DNA of 64,000 nt from Cyclina sinensis (taxonomy: Eukaryota; Mollusca; Bivalvia; Venerida; Veneridae), in assembly GCA_012932295.1 (NCBI GenBank), contig JAAONU010000002.1:17335388-17399387 (forward strand), in the 5' to 3' direction. Shown here piece after piece: positions 1-10,513 of the stretch. Within the stretch, counting starts at the first letter, position 1. Each line of letters opens with the position of its first letter. The notes under the pieces were generated by a model. That model did not search any database, was not told where the DNA came from, and worked only from the letters and a program-made list of their open reading frames with translations. Made by a program: the position numbers and the translations under genes.

Positions 1-1450
1 AGTATGAGATATTAATCTTGAAGACAGTGTTTTTGTTAGAAAATCTTTTTTCTGTCAATAACTAGTGGGAGATATTAATCTTTAAGACTGTGTTTTTGTT
101 ACGAACTTATCCAACAATATAGTAATGCATTACATACATGCAAATTAGGAAATGTGTGTGCATTCCATTATACTTCAGTAAACATTAAAAAGTACATGAA
201 GTAAAGTTTATAATGTGATACATAAACATAGTCAGGTATATATAAAATTTATGAGGTTTATTGCATTACATTGCAAGCCCAGTTCATAGATGGAAATATT
301 TACGTCTAAAACATAAAACAAAAATTTTTCTGATATCTGGCATATAGTTAAGTACAGCAACTATTGAAGTACAGCAACTATTGATATCATGAATTCTTTC
401 TTCAGAGTAAAACGTTCAGTGGGGACAAGTAGATGTAAATTATGAAAACTACCCTATATCTGTTGTCCTCAAATTTGTTACCCTAAATGCTCGAATATTA
501 TATGCTGGCATGTATAAAACTCACCGCTGGTCTGGCCTCAAGATTGGGAAAAAATTGATTGCATTGGAATATAATATGCACACAAATTTTGTCTGGAAAT
601 AGAGTTACCATTTGGCGATGTTTTTCATTGAGGAAGCGGCCATTGTCTGTGCGTGTAACTAATGCATCGTGTTGATATCGCTATGGTTATATTTAACTAT
701 TTATTTGATTAAGGACAATTAGCCCTAGGGAATATTTCTTTTGGAAATGTCGAATTAACATGGCATTTTCTCAAAGTGTCAGCACCTTCTCAAGACCTTT
801 TGGATGTGTAAACAAACATCTTGTAATTATGGCGACATCAAACGACACTAATTATTGTGTTTGTCAATATATGGACGACTCCTTTATCCAATTAATTGGC
901 CCATAGTTGTGTGAGTGCGAATATTGACTCGCATAATACTGGAAAGCATTGGTTACATGATTGAATCTTTAGCAGTTAAAAACAAACAAAAAAACAGCAT
1001 TATAATGGCTTTTATGATACAGTACTTTCAGTATTGATGACACTGGTTTTCTCCCCTTAACAATGCTCTCCAAAAAGAAGGTGCACCAAAAACGATAACA
1101 TGATCATTTGGACAGAATTTGACTTTTGGCTGGTATTTATGGGTAATCAAGCTGGAAAAAATTGTCTGATGGCCCACCCTCTTGTATAATATGCATCCCT
1201 TTGTGGAAACTGAAAATCCTTGAAAAAAAGTGTGTATTATATTCAAGCATTTTCCGGTATTTTAAAAATGTGCTTGTAATAAAATAAAACAATAGTAGTA
1301 CAATTATAGTAAAAGAGTAACTCAACTTCAAACAGACAATAACTTGTCAAAAAAAACATGATAGCATAATTGTTAATAGACAAATAAAAGATTGTTTGAA
1401 GCTCAGTGAATGTAGTGTTTGTGAAGTTCATTTTTTTTTTATTTATACAG
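1..1450. other. AT-rich non-coding stretch upstream of the first coiled-coil exon
   Basis: I see no supported exon, RNA gene or structured repeat here. It ends in a pyrimidine-rich tract and an acceptor (ATACAG at 1445-1450), so it is most simply an intron of the coiled-coil gene that follows. Confidence 0.5.
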
Positions 1451-1642
1451 GAGTTGGCTGTAATAGAGAGGGAGCGAGAGAAGCTTGAGAATCTAGAACT
1501 TCAGAATGGCACATTAGAACACCAGCTTGAAACCTGCTCTTCTGATGAGAAACCTTCCCTTCTTGAAAGACTGCAGAAAAACAAAGAAATGCTTGACAAT
1601 CAGAGAAAAGTGTTTGATGACCTGGAATTTCAACAGCTAGAG
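1451..1642 (+). CDS. PHLDB: Exon a of PHLDB-like gene
   Basis: This phase-0 exon encodes 64 residues, from ELAVIERERE to DDLEFQQLE. The acceptor is ATACAG at 1445-1450 and the donor is GTTTCT at 1643, which is weak. An in-frame read-through past the donor gives 10 more residues before a stop, but the next exon is in phase only if splicing occurs at 1642. Confidence 0.7.
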
Positions 1643-4600
1643 GTTTCTGAGCCAGCTCTATTAAATAAATGATCACAAAAGTCCAAGCCAAGCCCTTATC
1701 TAAACAAGGAATGAAAATTAGCTCTACTCCTGAAGTTTAAGAAAGAAGTTCTGGTCACTGATACCTGTTTAAAACAGAAAGTGCCTTTAAAACCACACTG
1801 TTCTAGTTTTTGTCTCAACACCAGTTTCCTAAAGAATAAAAATGTACATTTGGAGTGTTTAGCTTTACTACAAAGGCAGTTTCTGTACCAGATATCAGCT
1901 CAGGACAATGATTAGTGCACTTCCTGCTCTGGCTGAGACTCGAACCCAGACAACCTATAAGACCAGGTGCAAATAGCTTTATCTTAACATTAATCAAGAC
2001 TGTCTACTAGGAGTTCTGGAAAAAATAATTAAAAATACAAAGTGTTAGCTCTGTTTTCAGTATAAATGTTGTGATGTTTTCAGTCTGAGGCAAAGTTTGA
2101 GGAGGATCGTGAACAGTCACAGAGACGACTGCTGGCAGACCAGAAAAATCTGTTGAATAGATATAGGACAAGAGAGGTAACACAGATATTCCCTTTATCT
2201 TCAGTTCTAAGAGGAAATATTGTTCTGACCTATTCATTTACATGCACATACAAAAGTGTCAAGGTCAAATGCTGATGACTATTCAACACTATAGATGTGT
2301 ACTAAAAATGGATCTAGATATTGCATAATAAGTCTGTATCACCTAGAGGTATTATAATACATAAAGAAAAAAGTCTGCATCAGAGTGTTTCTGACTTAAA
2401 AATTGTCACAATGTTAGTGTTGTATAATATTTAAACCTGAAACAACGTCTTTAATACTTATGTTGATCAGGGTCAGAGGTAATGAGGCATCTTTACTCTA
2501 AAGATTGCTGTTAAGGATATTATGTTTATGCCCCCCATCAAAGATGAGGGGGTATATTGTTTGCAAATGTTGGTTGGACGGTAAACAGTTTCCGATCAAT
2601 GTCTAGAGAACCCTTGGACCCACCTTTCTCAGACTTGGTTTGAAGGTTTGTCATGACGAGTAAATGACCCCTATAGTTTTTCAGGCCATCAAGTCAAAGG
2701 CCAAGGTCATAGTCACTTGAAAAGCAAAATGGTTTCCGATCAGTAACTACAGAATGCTTGGGCCAACTTTCCTCAGACTTGGTATGTAGATTGGTCATGA
2801 CCAGTAGATGACCCCTGTATTTTTTCAGGTCACCAGGTCAAAGGCCAAGGTAAGAGTGACCTTGAAAAGCAAAACAGTTCCTGATCAATAACTATAGAAT
2901 TCTTGGCCCCAGGTTCCTCAGACTAAGTATGTAGGCTGGTTATCACCAGTAGATGAGTGCTATAGTTTTTCAGGTCATTAGGTAAAAGGCCAAGGACAGA
3001 GTGACCTTGAAAAGCAGAATGGTTTCTGATCAATAACTATAGAATGCTTGTGCCCATGCTCCTCAAACTAGGTATGTAGGTTGTTCATGACAGTAGCTGA
3101 CCCCTGTAGTTTTTCAGGTCTTCACGTCAAAGGCTAAGGTCACAGTGACCTTGAAAAGCAAAATGATTTCCGATCAATAACTATAGAATTCTTGGCCCCA
3201 GGTTCCTCAGACTTACTATCATATGTAGGATGATCGTGACCAGTAGATGACCCCTATAGTTTTTCAGGTCACCAGGTCAAAGGCCTAAGTCACAGTGACC
3301 TTGAAAAGCAAAATGGTTTCTGATCAGTAACTATAGAATGCTTGGGCCCATGTTTCTCAAACTTGGTATTTAGGTTGTCCATGACCAGAAGATGACCCAT
3401 ATAGTTTTTCAGGTCTCCAGTTCAAAGGCCAAGGTCACAGTGGCTTTGAAAAGCAAAATGGTTTCAGATCAATGTCTATAGAATGCTAGGGCCCAGCTCC
3501 CAGAACTTCATAGGCAGGTTGGTAATGACCAGTACATGACCCCTGTAGTTTTTAGGATTATTAGGGCAAAGATCAAGGTCAAAGTGACCTTTAAAAGCAA
3601 AATGGTTTCTGTTTAATATCTGGGGAATCCTTGTGCCCAGGTTTGTCATATTTAGTTTCTAGGTTGGTCATAAAAGATTTATGACCTACTTAGATTTTCA
3701 GGTCATTAGGTCATCGGCCAAGGGCACAGTGACCTTGAAAAGCAAAATAGTTTCAGATCAATATCTATAGAATGCCTGAGCCCAGGCTTCTTAAAACTTC
3801 ATAGGCAGGTTGGTAATGGCCAGTAGATCATCCCTGAAGTTTTAAGGGTCACTAGATCAAAGGTCAAAGTAATATTGATCGTTAACTGAAAGATGGTTTC
3901 TGATGAATAACAACAGAATGCTTGAGCCTAGGGTCCTGTAACTTGCATTGCTGGTTGATAATAACCTGTAGATGACTTATTTCGCTTTTGGGGTCACTTT
4001 GTCAAAGTTCAAGGTCAGAGTGACCATTAACAGAAAAACGGTTTCCAATCAGTAACTGGAGAACCCTTGGCCATTGGCTTCACAGACTTGTTATGCAGTT
4101 TGATCTGATCATGAGATGACCCCTATTGTCTTTGTGGTCACTAGGTTAAAGGCCAAGGTCATGGTAACCATACACTATAAACAGGAAAACAGATTCTGAT
4201 TGAAAACTGGAGAGCTCCTGGGCCTTGCTGCGTCAAAACTTCCTATCTACCCACCCTCCCATATTACTACCTAGCTACCTACCCATGCGGTTCCTATACT
4301 CTTTCATGTTCTCCAGTAATTTATACATTTTATAACCAAAGTGTCATTGATATAATCTGCAGTTCCTTTCATTCATCTACTTGCCATAACCAACAGCTTT
4401 TGATATCAGAAGCCCCTGTCATCCTCCCATAAATGTACTGACAAGAGTCCCTGTGCTTCTACCTTCCTATACTTTTATGGCTGCCTATAGGGATAATGCG
4501 CAATGGTGTGTTGGAGGAGGGGGGTAGCAAACCTCTCTTGTTTACATATACTCAAGCTGTAACACTACAATGACATTTGTCACTTTAAGTGGTACAGATT

Positions 4601-4929
4601 TTCCTGGTTCAGTTAGTAAACTTGTAATTCACTTAACATTAAAAAAATGCTCTAAGTAAACAAATCCCTCCAGTGGAACACTTAAATATGATCTTGTTTC
4701 ATGTGAAGTTTTAGTAAGAACAACTTAACTATTTAATTCCTGTGATGTGTTTACATGCTTGTGAAATAAAATATGATTTACTCTATTTCCATAGAAAGAT
4801 TTTATTTTATCATTGTAGGAAAGTTTACAGCAAATTTCTAATCAACAAAGGGAGGCAATTCTAAGTGTACGCCAAGATATGCAAAGGTTTGAATCTGAAA
4901 GACAGAAGTCCATAGAACAGTTCAAACAG
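1451..4929 (+). CDS. PHLDB: Coiled-coil gene, partial (three exons), PHLDB/LL5-like
   Basis: Three exons (1451-1642, 2084-2176, 4819-4929) have consensus acceptors and donors and are all phase 0, giving 64 + 31 + 37 = 132 residues of charged, heptad-rich coiled coil. The first exon contains FDDLEFQQLE, which I recall as a conserved stretch of the PHLDB1/2 (LL5) central coiled coil. In that family the segment precedes a C-terminal PH domain, and the proteins act at the cell cortex, binding phosphoinositide and linking cortical microtubule-capture complexes to adhesion sites. Neither the start, the PH domain nor the stop is visible. The 2177-4818 intron is largely a ~145-bp tandem repeat. Family assignment rests on memory of the motif; another coiled-coil protein is possible. 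Confidence 0.65.
1918..1978 (-). mobile_element. Possible tRNA-derived SINE relic
   Basis: The minus strand carries GGGTTCGAGTC, a good polymerase III box B, within a T-arm-like TCTGGGTTCGAGTCTCAGC. The rest does not fold as a complete tRNA. It lies in an intron of the coiled-coil gene. This is a weak call. Confidence 0.3.
2084..2176 (+). CDS. PHLDB: Exon b of PHLDB-like gene
   Basis: This phase-0 exon encodes 31 residues from SEAKFEEDRE to NRYRTRE. The acceptor is TTTTCAG and the donor is GTAACA. The composition is strongly charged and Gln-rich with leucines at heptad spacing, continuing the coiled coil of the preceding exon. Confidence 0.65.
2530..4545 (+). repeat. Tandem array of ~144-bp degenerate units with AGGTCA motifs
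   Basis: About a dozen diverged units repeat the same order: a GACCTTGAAAAGCAAAATGG block, a YGATCARTAACTATAGAATGC block, a CTCAGACTTGGTATGTAGG block, an AGTAGATGACCCCTATAG block, then AGGTCAAAGGCCAAGGTCA. The first block recurs near 2715, 2860, 3001, 3147, 3297 and 3443, i.e. about every 145 bases. The left end is a C/G hairpin (2531-2555) followed by TATATTG, and the right end reads CCTCTCTTGTTTA near 4532-4545. The same two ends bound the array at 5950-6906, so this looks like a dispersed element with internal tandem repeats. It lies wholly inside an intron. Confidence 0.8.
4819..4929 (+). CDS. PHLDB: Exon c of PHLDB-like gene
   Basis: This phase-0 exon encodes 37 residues from ESLQQISNQQ to SIEQFKQ. 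The acceptor is CATTGTAG and the donor GTTGGT is weak. It is the last exon of the gene I can recognise; no further exon on this strand is convincing. Confidence 0.6.
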
Positions 4930-5940
4930 GTTGGTTTCATAGAAAGCTTAATATCTGTTTACGAATGACCTTTGCACTGCAAAATTGATGCAATATATTG
5001 TGAAGAACTTACAAGACTATGATCAGGTTAGCTTCTGTTGTAAAGGGCAGTCAGGTACTGTGATTACAATCCTTCATGCTCAACTGATTTTGAAAGGGAT
5101 TTTTTTTTCACTTGTACAGAAATTCATTCACAAAAGAAGTAAATTAATATGAAGTCCCTTCGGCAGTGTACATTTTGACTTTATACCATAATGTTTTATG
5201 TATGCCAGTATTGAATCTAATCAAGGTCAGCATGAAAATATTTTATTGTCATAAGGCCAAATTTTCTTTTTGATGTTACAGTCAGATATATCATTGCTTC
5301 TGTTCAGATGTAAGCAGTTTCAAAAAATGGATAAATCTTTAATTCTCTTCTCATACAGTTTAAGTCAGGGTTTAAGAATACCTGCCTGGAGTGTTCATGC
5401 CATGTCTGAAGTGTACAATGCGTTTGTCTTGATGTACTTTGTATGACCATTTGTAAGACCAGTAGAAACATTGAAGTACTAATAGATTTACATTGAAATT
5501 CCATTACATTTACATTGAAATACCATTACATTTACATTGAAATACCATTACATTTACATTGAAATACAAGAAGATTTCTTCATGTGGCAGTAGAGTTCCT
5601 ATGTATGTTTCTATTTGTAGCAAAAATGGTGTTAAATTATCCTGGTGTTTTATGCTTAAGTGTTTCTCCTGTGTTCCCCTTGAGTGGTGTGCATTTCTAG
5701 CTGTTAGCAAATTTTTGTCTGCCTTGCTTTTTTTGTTTAGATTGTGTAGCATCATCAGTGAAACTTTCTACAATGTAGTAAATTTCATTATATTGAATGG
5801 ACTTTTGACTTGTTGAAGTTACTGTCACAAAAAAATTTCCTGATCTTGCCCTCTAGTCACTTGAAAAACAATTTCAATGTCTAAAAGATGTTCAAGTTGT
5901 CAGAGGTTCTTTTTAATCACAAACATTTCCTGTAAAGCCA
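4930..5940. other. Intronic or intergenic stretch, no gene seen
   Basis: It has no convincing exon. The only structure is a short tandem repeat at 5487-5566, in which a 22-bp unit containing TTTACATTGAAATACC recurs about 3.5 times. Confidence 0.5.
5487..5566 (+). repeat. 22-bp minisatellite, ~3.5 copies
   Basis: The unit TTTACATTGAAATACCATTA plus two bases is repeated head to tail. The first copy has TTCC in place of TACC, and the others are nearly identical. Confidence 0.85.
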
Positions 5941-5949
5941 TCACTTTTA

Positions 5950-6906
5950 ATGCCCCCCTTCAAAGAAGCGGGGGGGTATATTGCTTTGCACATGTTGGTC
6001 GGTCTATTGGTGCATCCATAGACAGACCTTGTCCGATCAACAACTCCAAAAGAAGTACCATTTGGCCCACAACTTTCAAACTTCATTTGGTGGTTGCTCT
6101 TAATGAGTAGAAGACCCCTATTGTTTTTTGGAAAAGTAGGTGAAAGCACTGGGTCACTGTCACCTTAAATTTGCAAACCATGCCCTCTCAATAACTGGAG
6201 TACCATTTGATCCACTGCCTTCATAGAATGGTTACCCTTATTGAGTAGAAGATCCCTATTTTTTTTGTGGTCAAAGGTCAGTGTCGCCTTCAATCAATAA
6301 CTAGAGAATGCTTTGGCCTACAGTTGTCATATTTGATGGGGAGATCGGTCATGACCGATAGATTACCTCTATTGATGTTGAGATCAGTAGATCAAAGGTC
6401 AAGGCCACTGTGACCTTGACAAAGGAAAGCTTGCCCAGCCAGTAACTAGAGAAAGCTTTGACTTACAGTTGAAGAGGTTTGTCATAACTGATAGATGACC
6501 CCTATTGATTTTGAGGTCAGTAGGTCAAAGGTCAAGGTCACTGTGACCTTTACCAAGGAAAGCTTGTCCGACCAATAACTAGAGAAAGCTTTGGCTTACA
6601 GTCTTCAGATTTGGGTCTGAGGTTGGTCTTGATTTGTACATGATCCCAATTTATTTTAAGGTCAATAGGTCAAATATCAAGGTCACTATGACCTTGACCA
6701 CAAAAAACTTGTGTGATCAATAACTAAAGAAAACTTGGCCTACAGTCCTCAGATTTTGTGGGAAGGTTGGTCATTATCAGTAGATGACCACTAATGATTT
6801 TGAGGTCAAAAGGACAAAGGTCAAGATCAAATTTAGAAGTCTGTGTAACATGACTAATTGGTTGCCAGGAGAGGGTGCACACATGTTTCACAAACATCTC
6901 TTGTTA
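5950..6906 (+). repeat. Second copy of the hairpin-ended AGGTCA repeat family
   Basis: It starts with a C/G hairpin (about 5952-5977) followed by TATATTGCTTTGCACATG, and ends ACATCTCTTGTTA, matching the ends of the 2530-4545 element. Internal units of roughly 135-145 bases contain AACTAGAGAAAGCTTTGGC and stacked AGGTCA half-sites. Positions 6522-6549 contain three direct half-sites and one inverted one, including a perfect AGGTCA-CTG-TGACCT palindrome at 6535-6549; another perfect palindrome is at 6680-6694. Confidence 0.75.
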
Positions 6907-7049
6907 TCATGTTTTCTTGTGCCATTTTATTGTCACTAGGGGGCACTTCTATTTGCTCCTGTCCATTTGTCTGAAAGTTTGTGCTTAGCCAACAGTTTAA
7001 CATTTAGGATCATGAAACTTCAGGGATATAGATCACAAGTGAAGTTGAC

Positions 7050-10000
7050 CACCAGCTGGCTCAGGGTGAGCTATTAGGATCGATGAATGTCCGTCGTCCG
7101 TTCACACTTAGTTCGTTAACACTCTACTGGTCAAATTTTTGCTCCAATTGTCACGAAACATGGTCAGGATGTTTGTCCCAGTAATTACTTGGACGAGTTT
7201 GAATATGGGTCATCTGGGATCAAAAACTAGGTCACATGACCTAAAAATATAAAAATCTTGTTAAGGCTCTAGAGTCTACCGTTTCAGTTCAAATGTCCTG
7301 GCAATTTGTTAGAAAGGTTGCTTGGTTGATTTCTAGCCCAAGTTTGAATATAAGTCATCTGGGGTCAAAAACTAGGTCACACAGCCCAAATATGGGAAAA
7401 CCTTTTTATCAGCCTAGAGGTAACATTTTCAGCCCAAATATCCTGGAAATTTGTCAGAAAGTTGTTTCCATGATTTCTAGCTCAAGTTCGAATATGGGTC
7501 ATCTGGGGTCAAAAACTAGGTCACAGAGCCCAAATATGGAAAAACTTTCTGAACACTTTAAAGGTCACATTTTCAGTCAAAATATCCTGGTTATATGTCA
7601 GAAAGGTTATTTGGGTGATTTCTAGCCCAAGTTCGAATATGGGTCATCTGGGGTCAAAAACTAGGTCACAGAGCCCAAATATGGAAAAACCTTGTTAACA
7701 CCCTAGAGGTAACATTTTCAGCCCAAATATCCTTGTATTATTTCAGAAAGGTTACTTGGATGATTTCTAGCCCAGCTTCGAATATAGGTCATCTGGGGTC
7801 AAAAACTAGGTCACTAAGACCAAATATGGAAAAACCTTTTTGTCACTCTAGAGATAACATTTTCAGCCCAAATATCCTAGAAATATGTCAGAAAGGTTGT
7901 TTTGATGATTTCTAGCTCAAGTTTAAATATGGGTCATCTGGGATCAAAAACTAGGTCACACAGCCCAAATATGGTAAAACCTTGTTAACACTCTAGAGGT
8001 AACATTTTAAGCCCAAATTTCCTGAAAAACTGTCAGAAAGCTTGTTAAGATGATTTCTAGCTCAGTTTGGAATATGGGTCATGTGGGGTCAAAAACTAGG
8101 TCACACAGCCTGTATATGGAAAAACCTTGTTAACACTCTAGAGGTAACATTTCCAAATATCCTGGAAATATGTCAGATAGGTTGTTTCGATGATTTCTAG
8201 GTCAAGTTCGAATATGGGTCATCTGGGGTAAAAAACTAGGTCACAGAGCCCAAATATGGAAAAACCTTGTTAACACTTTAGAGGTAACATTTTCAGCCCA
8301 AATATCCCTATAATATATCAGAATGGTTATTTGGATGATTTCTAGCCCAGGTTCGAATATGGGTCATCTGGGATCAAAAACTAGGTCACTGAGACCAAAG
8401 ATGGAAAAACCTTTTTATCACTCTAGAGGTAACATTTTCAGCCCAAACATCCTGGAAATATGTCAGAAAGGTTGTTTTGATGATTTCTAGCTCAAGTTTG
8501 AATATGGGTCATGTGGTTTCAAAAACTAGGTCACACAGCCCAAATATGGTTAAACCTTGTTAACACTCTAGAGGTAACATTTTAGCCAAAATTTCTTGAA
8601 AAAATGTCAGAAAGCTTGTTAAGATGATTTTAAGCTCAAGTTGGAATATGGGTCATGTGAGTTCAAAAACTAGGTCACACTGCTTGTATATGGAAAAACC
8701 TTGTTAACACTCTAGAGGTAACATTTTCAGCCCAAATTTCCTGAAAAACTGTCAGAAAGCTTATTAAGATGATTTCTAGCTCAATTTGGAATATGGGTCA
8801 TGTGGGGTCAAAAACTAGGTCACACAGCCTGTATATGGAAAAACCTTGTTAACACTCTAGAGGTAACATTTTCAGTCCAAATATCCTGGAAATATGTCAG
8901 ATAGGTTGTTTCGATGATTTCTAGGTCAAGTTCGAATATGGGTCATCTTGGGTCAAAAACTAGGTCACAGAGCCCAAATATGGAAAAACCTTGTTAACAC
9001 TTTAGAGGTAACATTTTCAGCCCAAATATCCCTATAATATATCAGAATGGTTATTTGGATGATTTCTAGCCCAGGTTCGAATATGGGTCATCTGGGGTCA
9101 AAAACTAGGTCACTGAGACCAAAGATGGAAAAACCTTTTTATCACTCTAGAGGTAACATTTTCAGCCCAAACATCCTGGAAATATGTCAGAAAGGTTGTT
9201 TTGATGATTTCTAGCTCAAGTTTGAATATGGGTCATGTGGTGTCAAAAACTAGGTCACACAGCCCAAATATGGTTAAACCTTGTTAACACTCTAGAGGTA
9301 ACATTTTAGCCAAAATTTCTTGAAAAACTGTCAGAAAGCTTGTTAAGATGATTTTTAGCTCAAGTTGGAATATGGGTCATGTGAGTTCAAAAACTAGGTC
9401 ACACTGCTTGTATATGGAAAAACCTTGTTAACACTCTAGATCTAACATTTTCAGCCCAAATATCCGGGAAATATGTCAGATAGGTTGTTTCGATGATTTC
9501 TAGGTCAAGTTCGAATATGTGTAATCTCGGGTCAAAAACTAGGTCACACAGCCTGAATATGGAAAAACCTTGTTAACACTCTAGAGGTAACATTTTCAGC
9601 CCAAATATCCTGGAAATATGTCAGAAAGGTTGTATCGATGATTTCTAGGTCAAGTTCGAATATGGGTCATCTGAGGTCAAAAACTAGGTCACAGAGCCCA
9701 AAAATAGAATTATCTTGTTAAGGCTCTAGAGGCTACTGTTTCAGTCCAAATATCCTGGCAGTTTGTCAGAAAGATTGTTTGGTTGTTCAAATTATTAGCT
9801 TAGGTTAAAGGTCACGGAGGCTAAAAATAGATTTATCTACTGTACCTCATAAAGCCTTCATTTATAGACCAATATCTTTGATATTCAATATATAGGTTCC
9901 TTGCATGGATCTCTATCCATGGGTAGGGTTTGAGGTCACTGGGTCAAGGTCAAGGTCACCATAGCTCATAATAGATATTTCTACTTTCTGTCATAGAGCC

Positions 10001-10145
10001 TTTATTTATTGACTGATATTTTACATATTTGGTTTGTAGGCACTTATATATTTTCAATTAAAAAATGAAATACTGCTTAACAGCAAACCTACAGCCAAAG
10101 TACTCAGGAGAGCGATCCAGGGCCATCATGGCCCTCTTGTTTAAT
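7050..10145 (+). repeat. ~3.1-kb dispersed element with ~144-bp tandem units
   Basis: About 19 units share the order AAAAACTAGGTCACA, CCCAAATATGGAAAAACC, TTGTTAACACTCTAGAGGTA, ACATTTTCAGCCC, AATATCCTGGAAATATGTCA, GATGATTTCTAGCTCAAG, TTCGAATATGGGTCATCTGG. The AAAAACTAGGTCA block recurs about every 144 bases from ~7221 to ~9690. The left side has GCTCAGGGTGAGCTATTAGG near 7057-7079. The right end is a hairpin AGGGCCATCATGGCCCT (10119-10135) followed by CTTGTTTAA. Short peptides such as ISSSSSNMGHLGSKTRS that appear in translation are products of the repeat, not genes. Confidence 0.8.
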
Positions 10146-10413
10146 TTTCTCCATCCAAGGAAAGCAGAGTTATGACCCCTAATTTAGTCAAAATAGCTAT
10201 AAAACTCTAAAATCAAAATTATAAAATGTTAAAAAATAAAAAAGCCCAAAAAATTCAAAGTTTAAAGCAAATCATTTAATTCCAAAGCTTAAGGTTCCCT
10301 CTCTTATATCACAAAATGCATCATACTTAGAAAAAACACCCTTCGGGCATATAATGCTCCACCCAGCGGTGCTCTTTTTCCATCTGTCCTTGTTGCACTT
10401 CAGTTTGTCTGGG
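10146..10413. other. Short unannotated stretch before the assembly gap
   Basis: It is AT-rich, ending in CTTCGGGCATATAATGCTCC, which resembles the CCCGTTAGGGCATATAA end of the repeat at 14840-15775. It may be the remnant of another array lost into the gap. Confidence 0.4.
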
Positions 10414-10513
10414 NNNNNNNNNNNNNNNNNNNNNNNNNNNNNNNNNNNNNNNNNNNNNNNNNNNNNNNNNNNNNNNNNNNNNNNNNNNNNNNNNNNNNNN
10501 NNNNNNNNNNNNN
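10414..10513. other. Assembly gap (100 N)
   Basis: Exactly 100 N, the conventional placeholder for a gap of unknown size. Sequence on either side should not be assumed contiguous at base level. Confidence 0.99.

Noticed and set aside
5857..5914. Possible next coiled-coil exon (SLEKQFQCLKDVQVVRGSF after a CCTCTAG acceptor)
   Set aside because: No donor in the right place, a stop follows quickly, and similarity to the family is not clear.
7293..7915. Short ORFs with SSSSSNMGHLGSKTRS-like repeats
   Set aside because: They are translations of the ~144-base tandem repeat (144 is divisible by three) and carry frequent stops.
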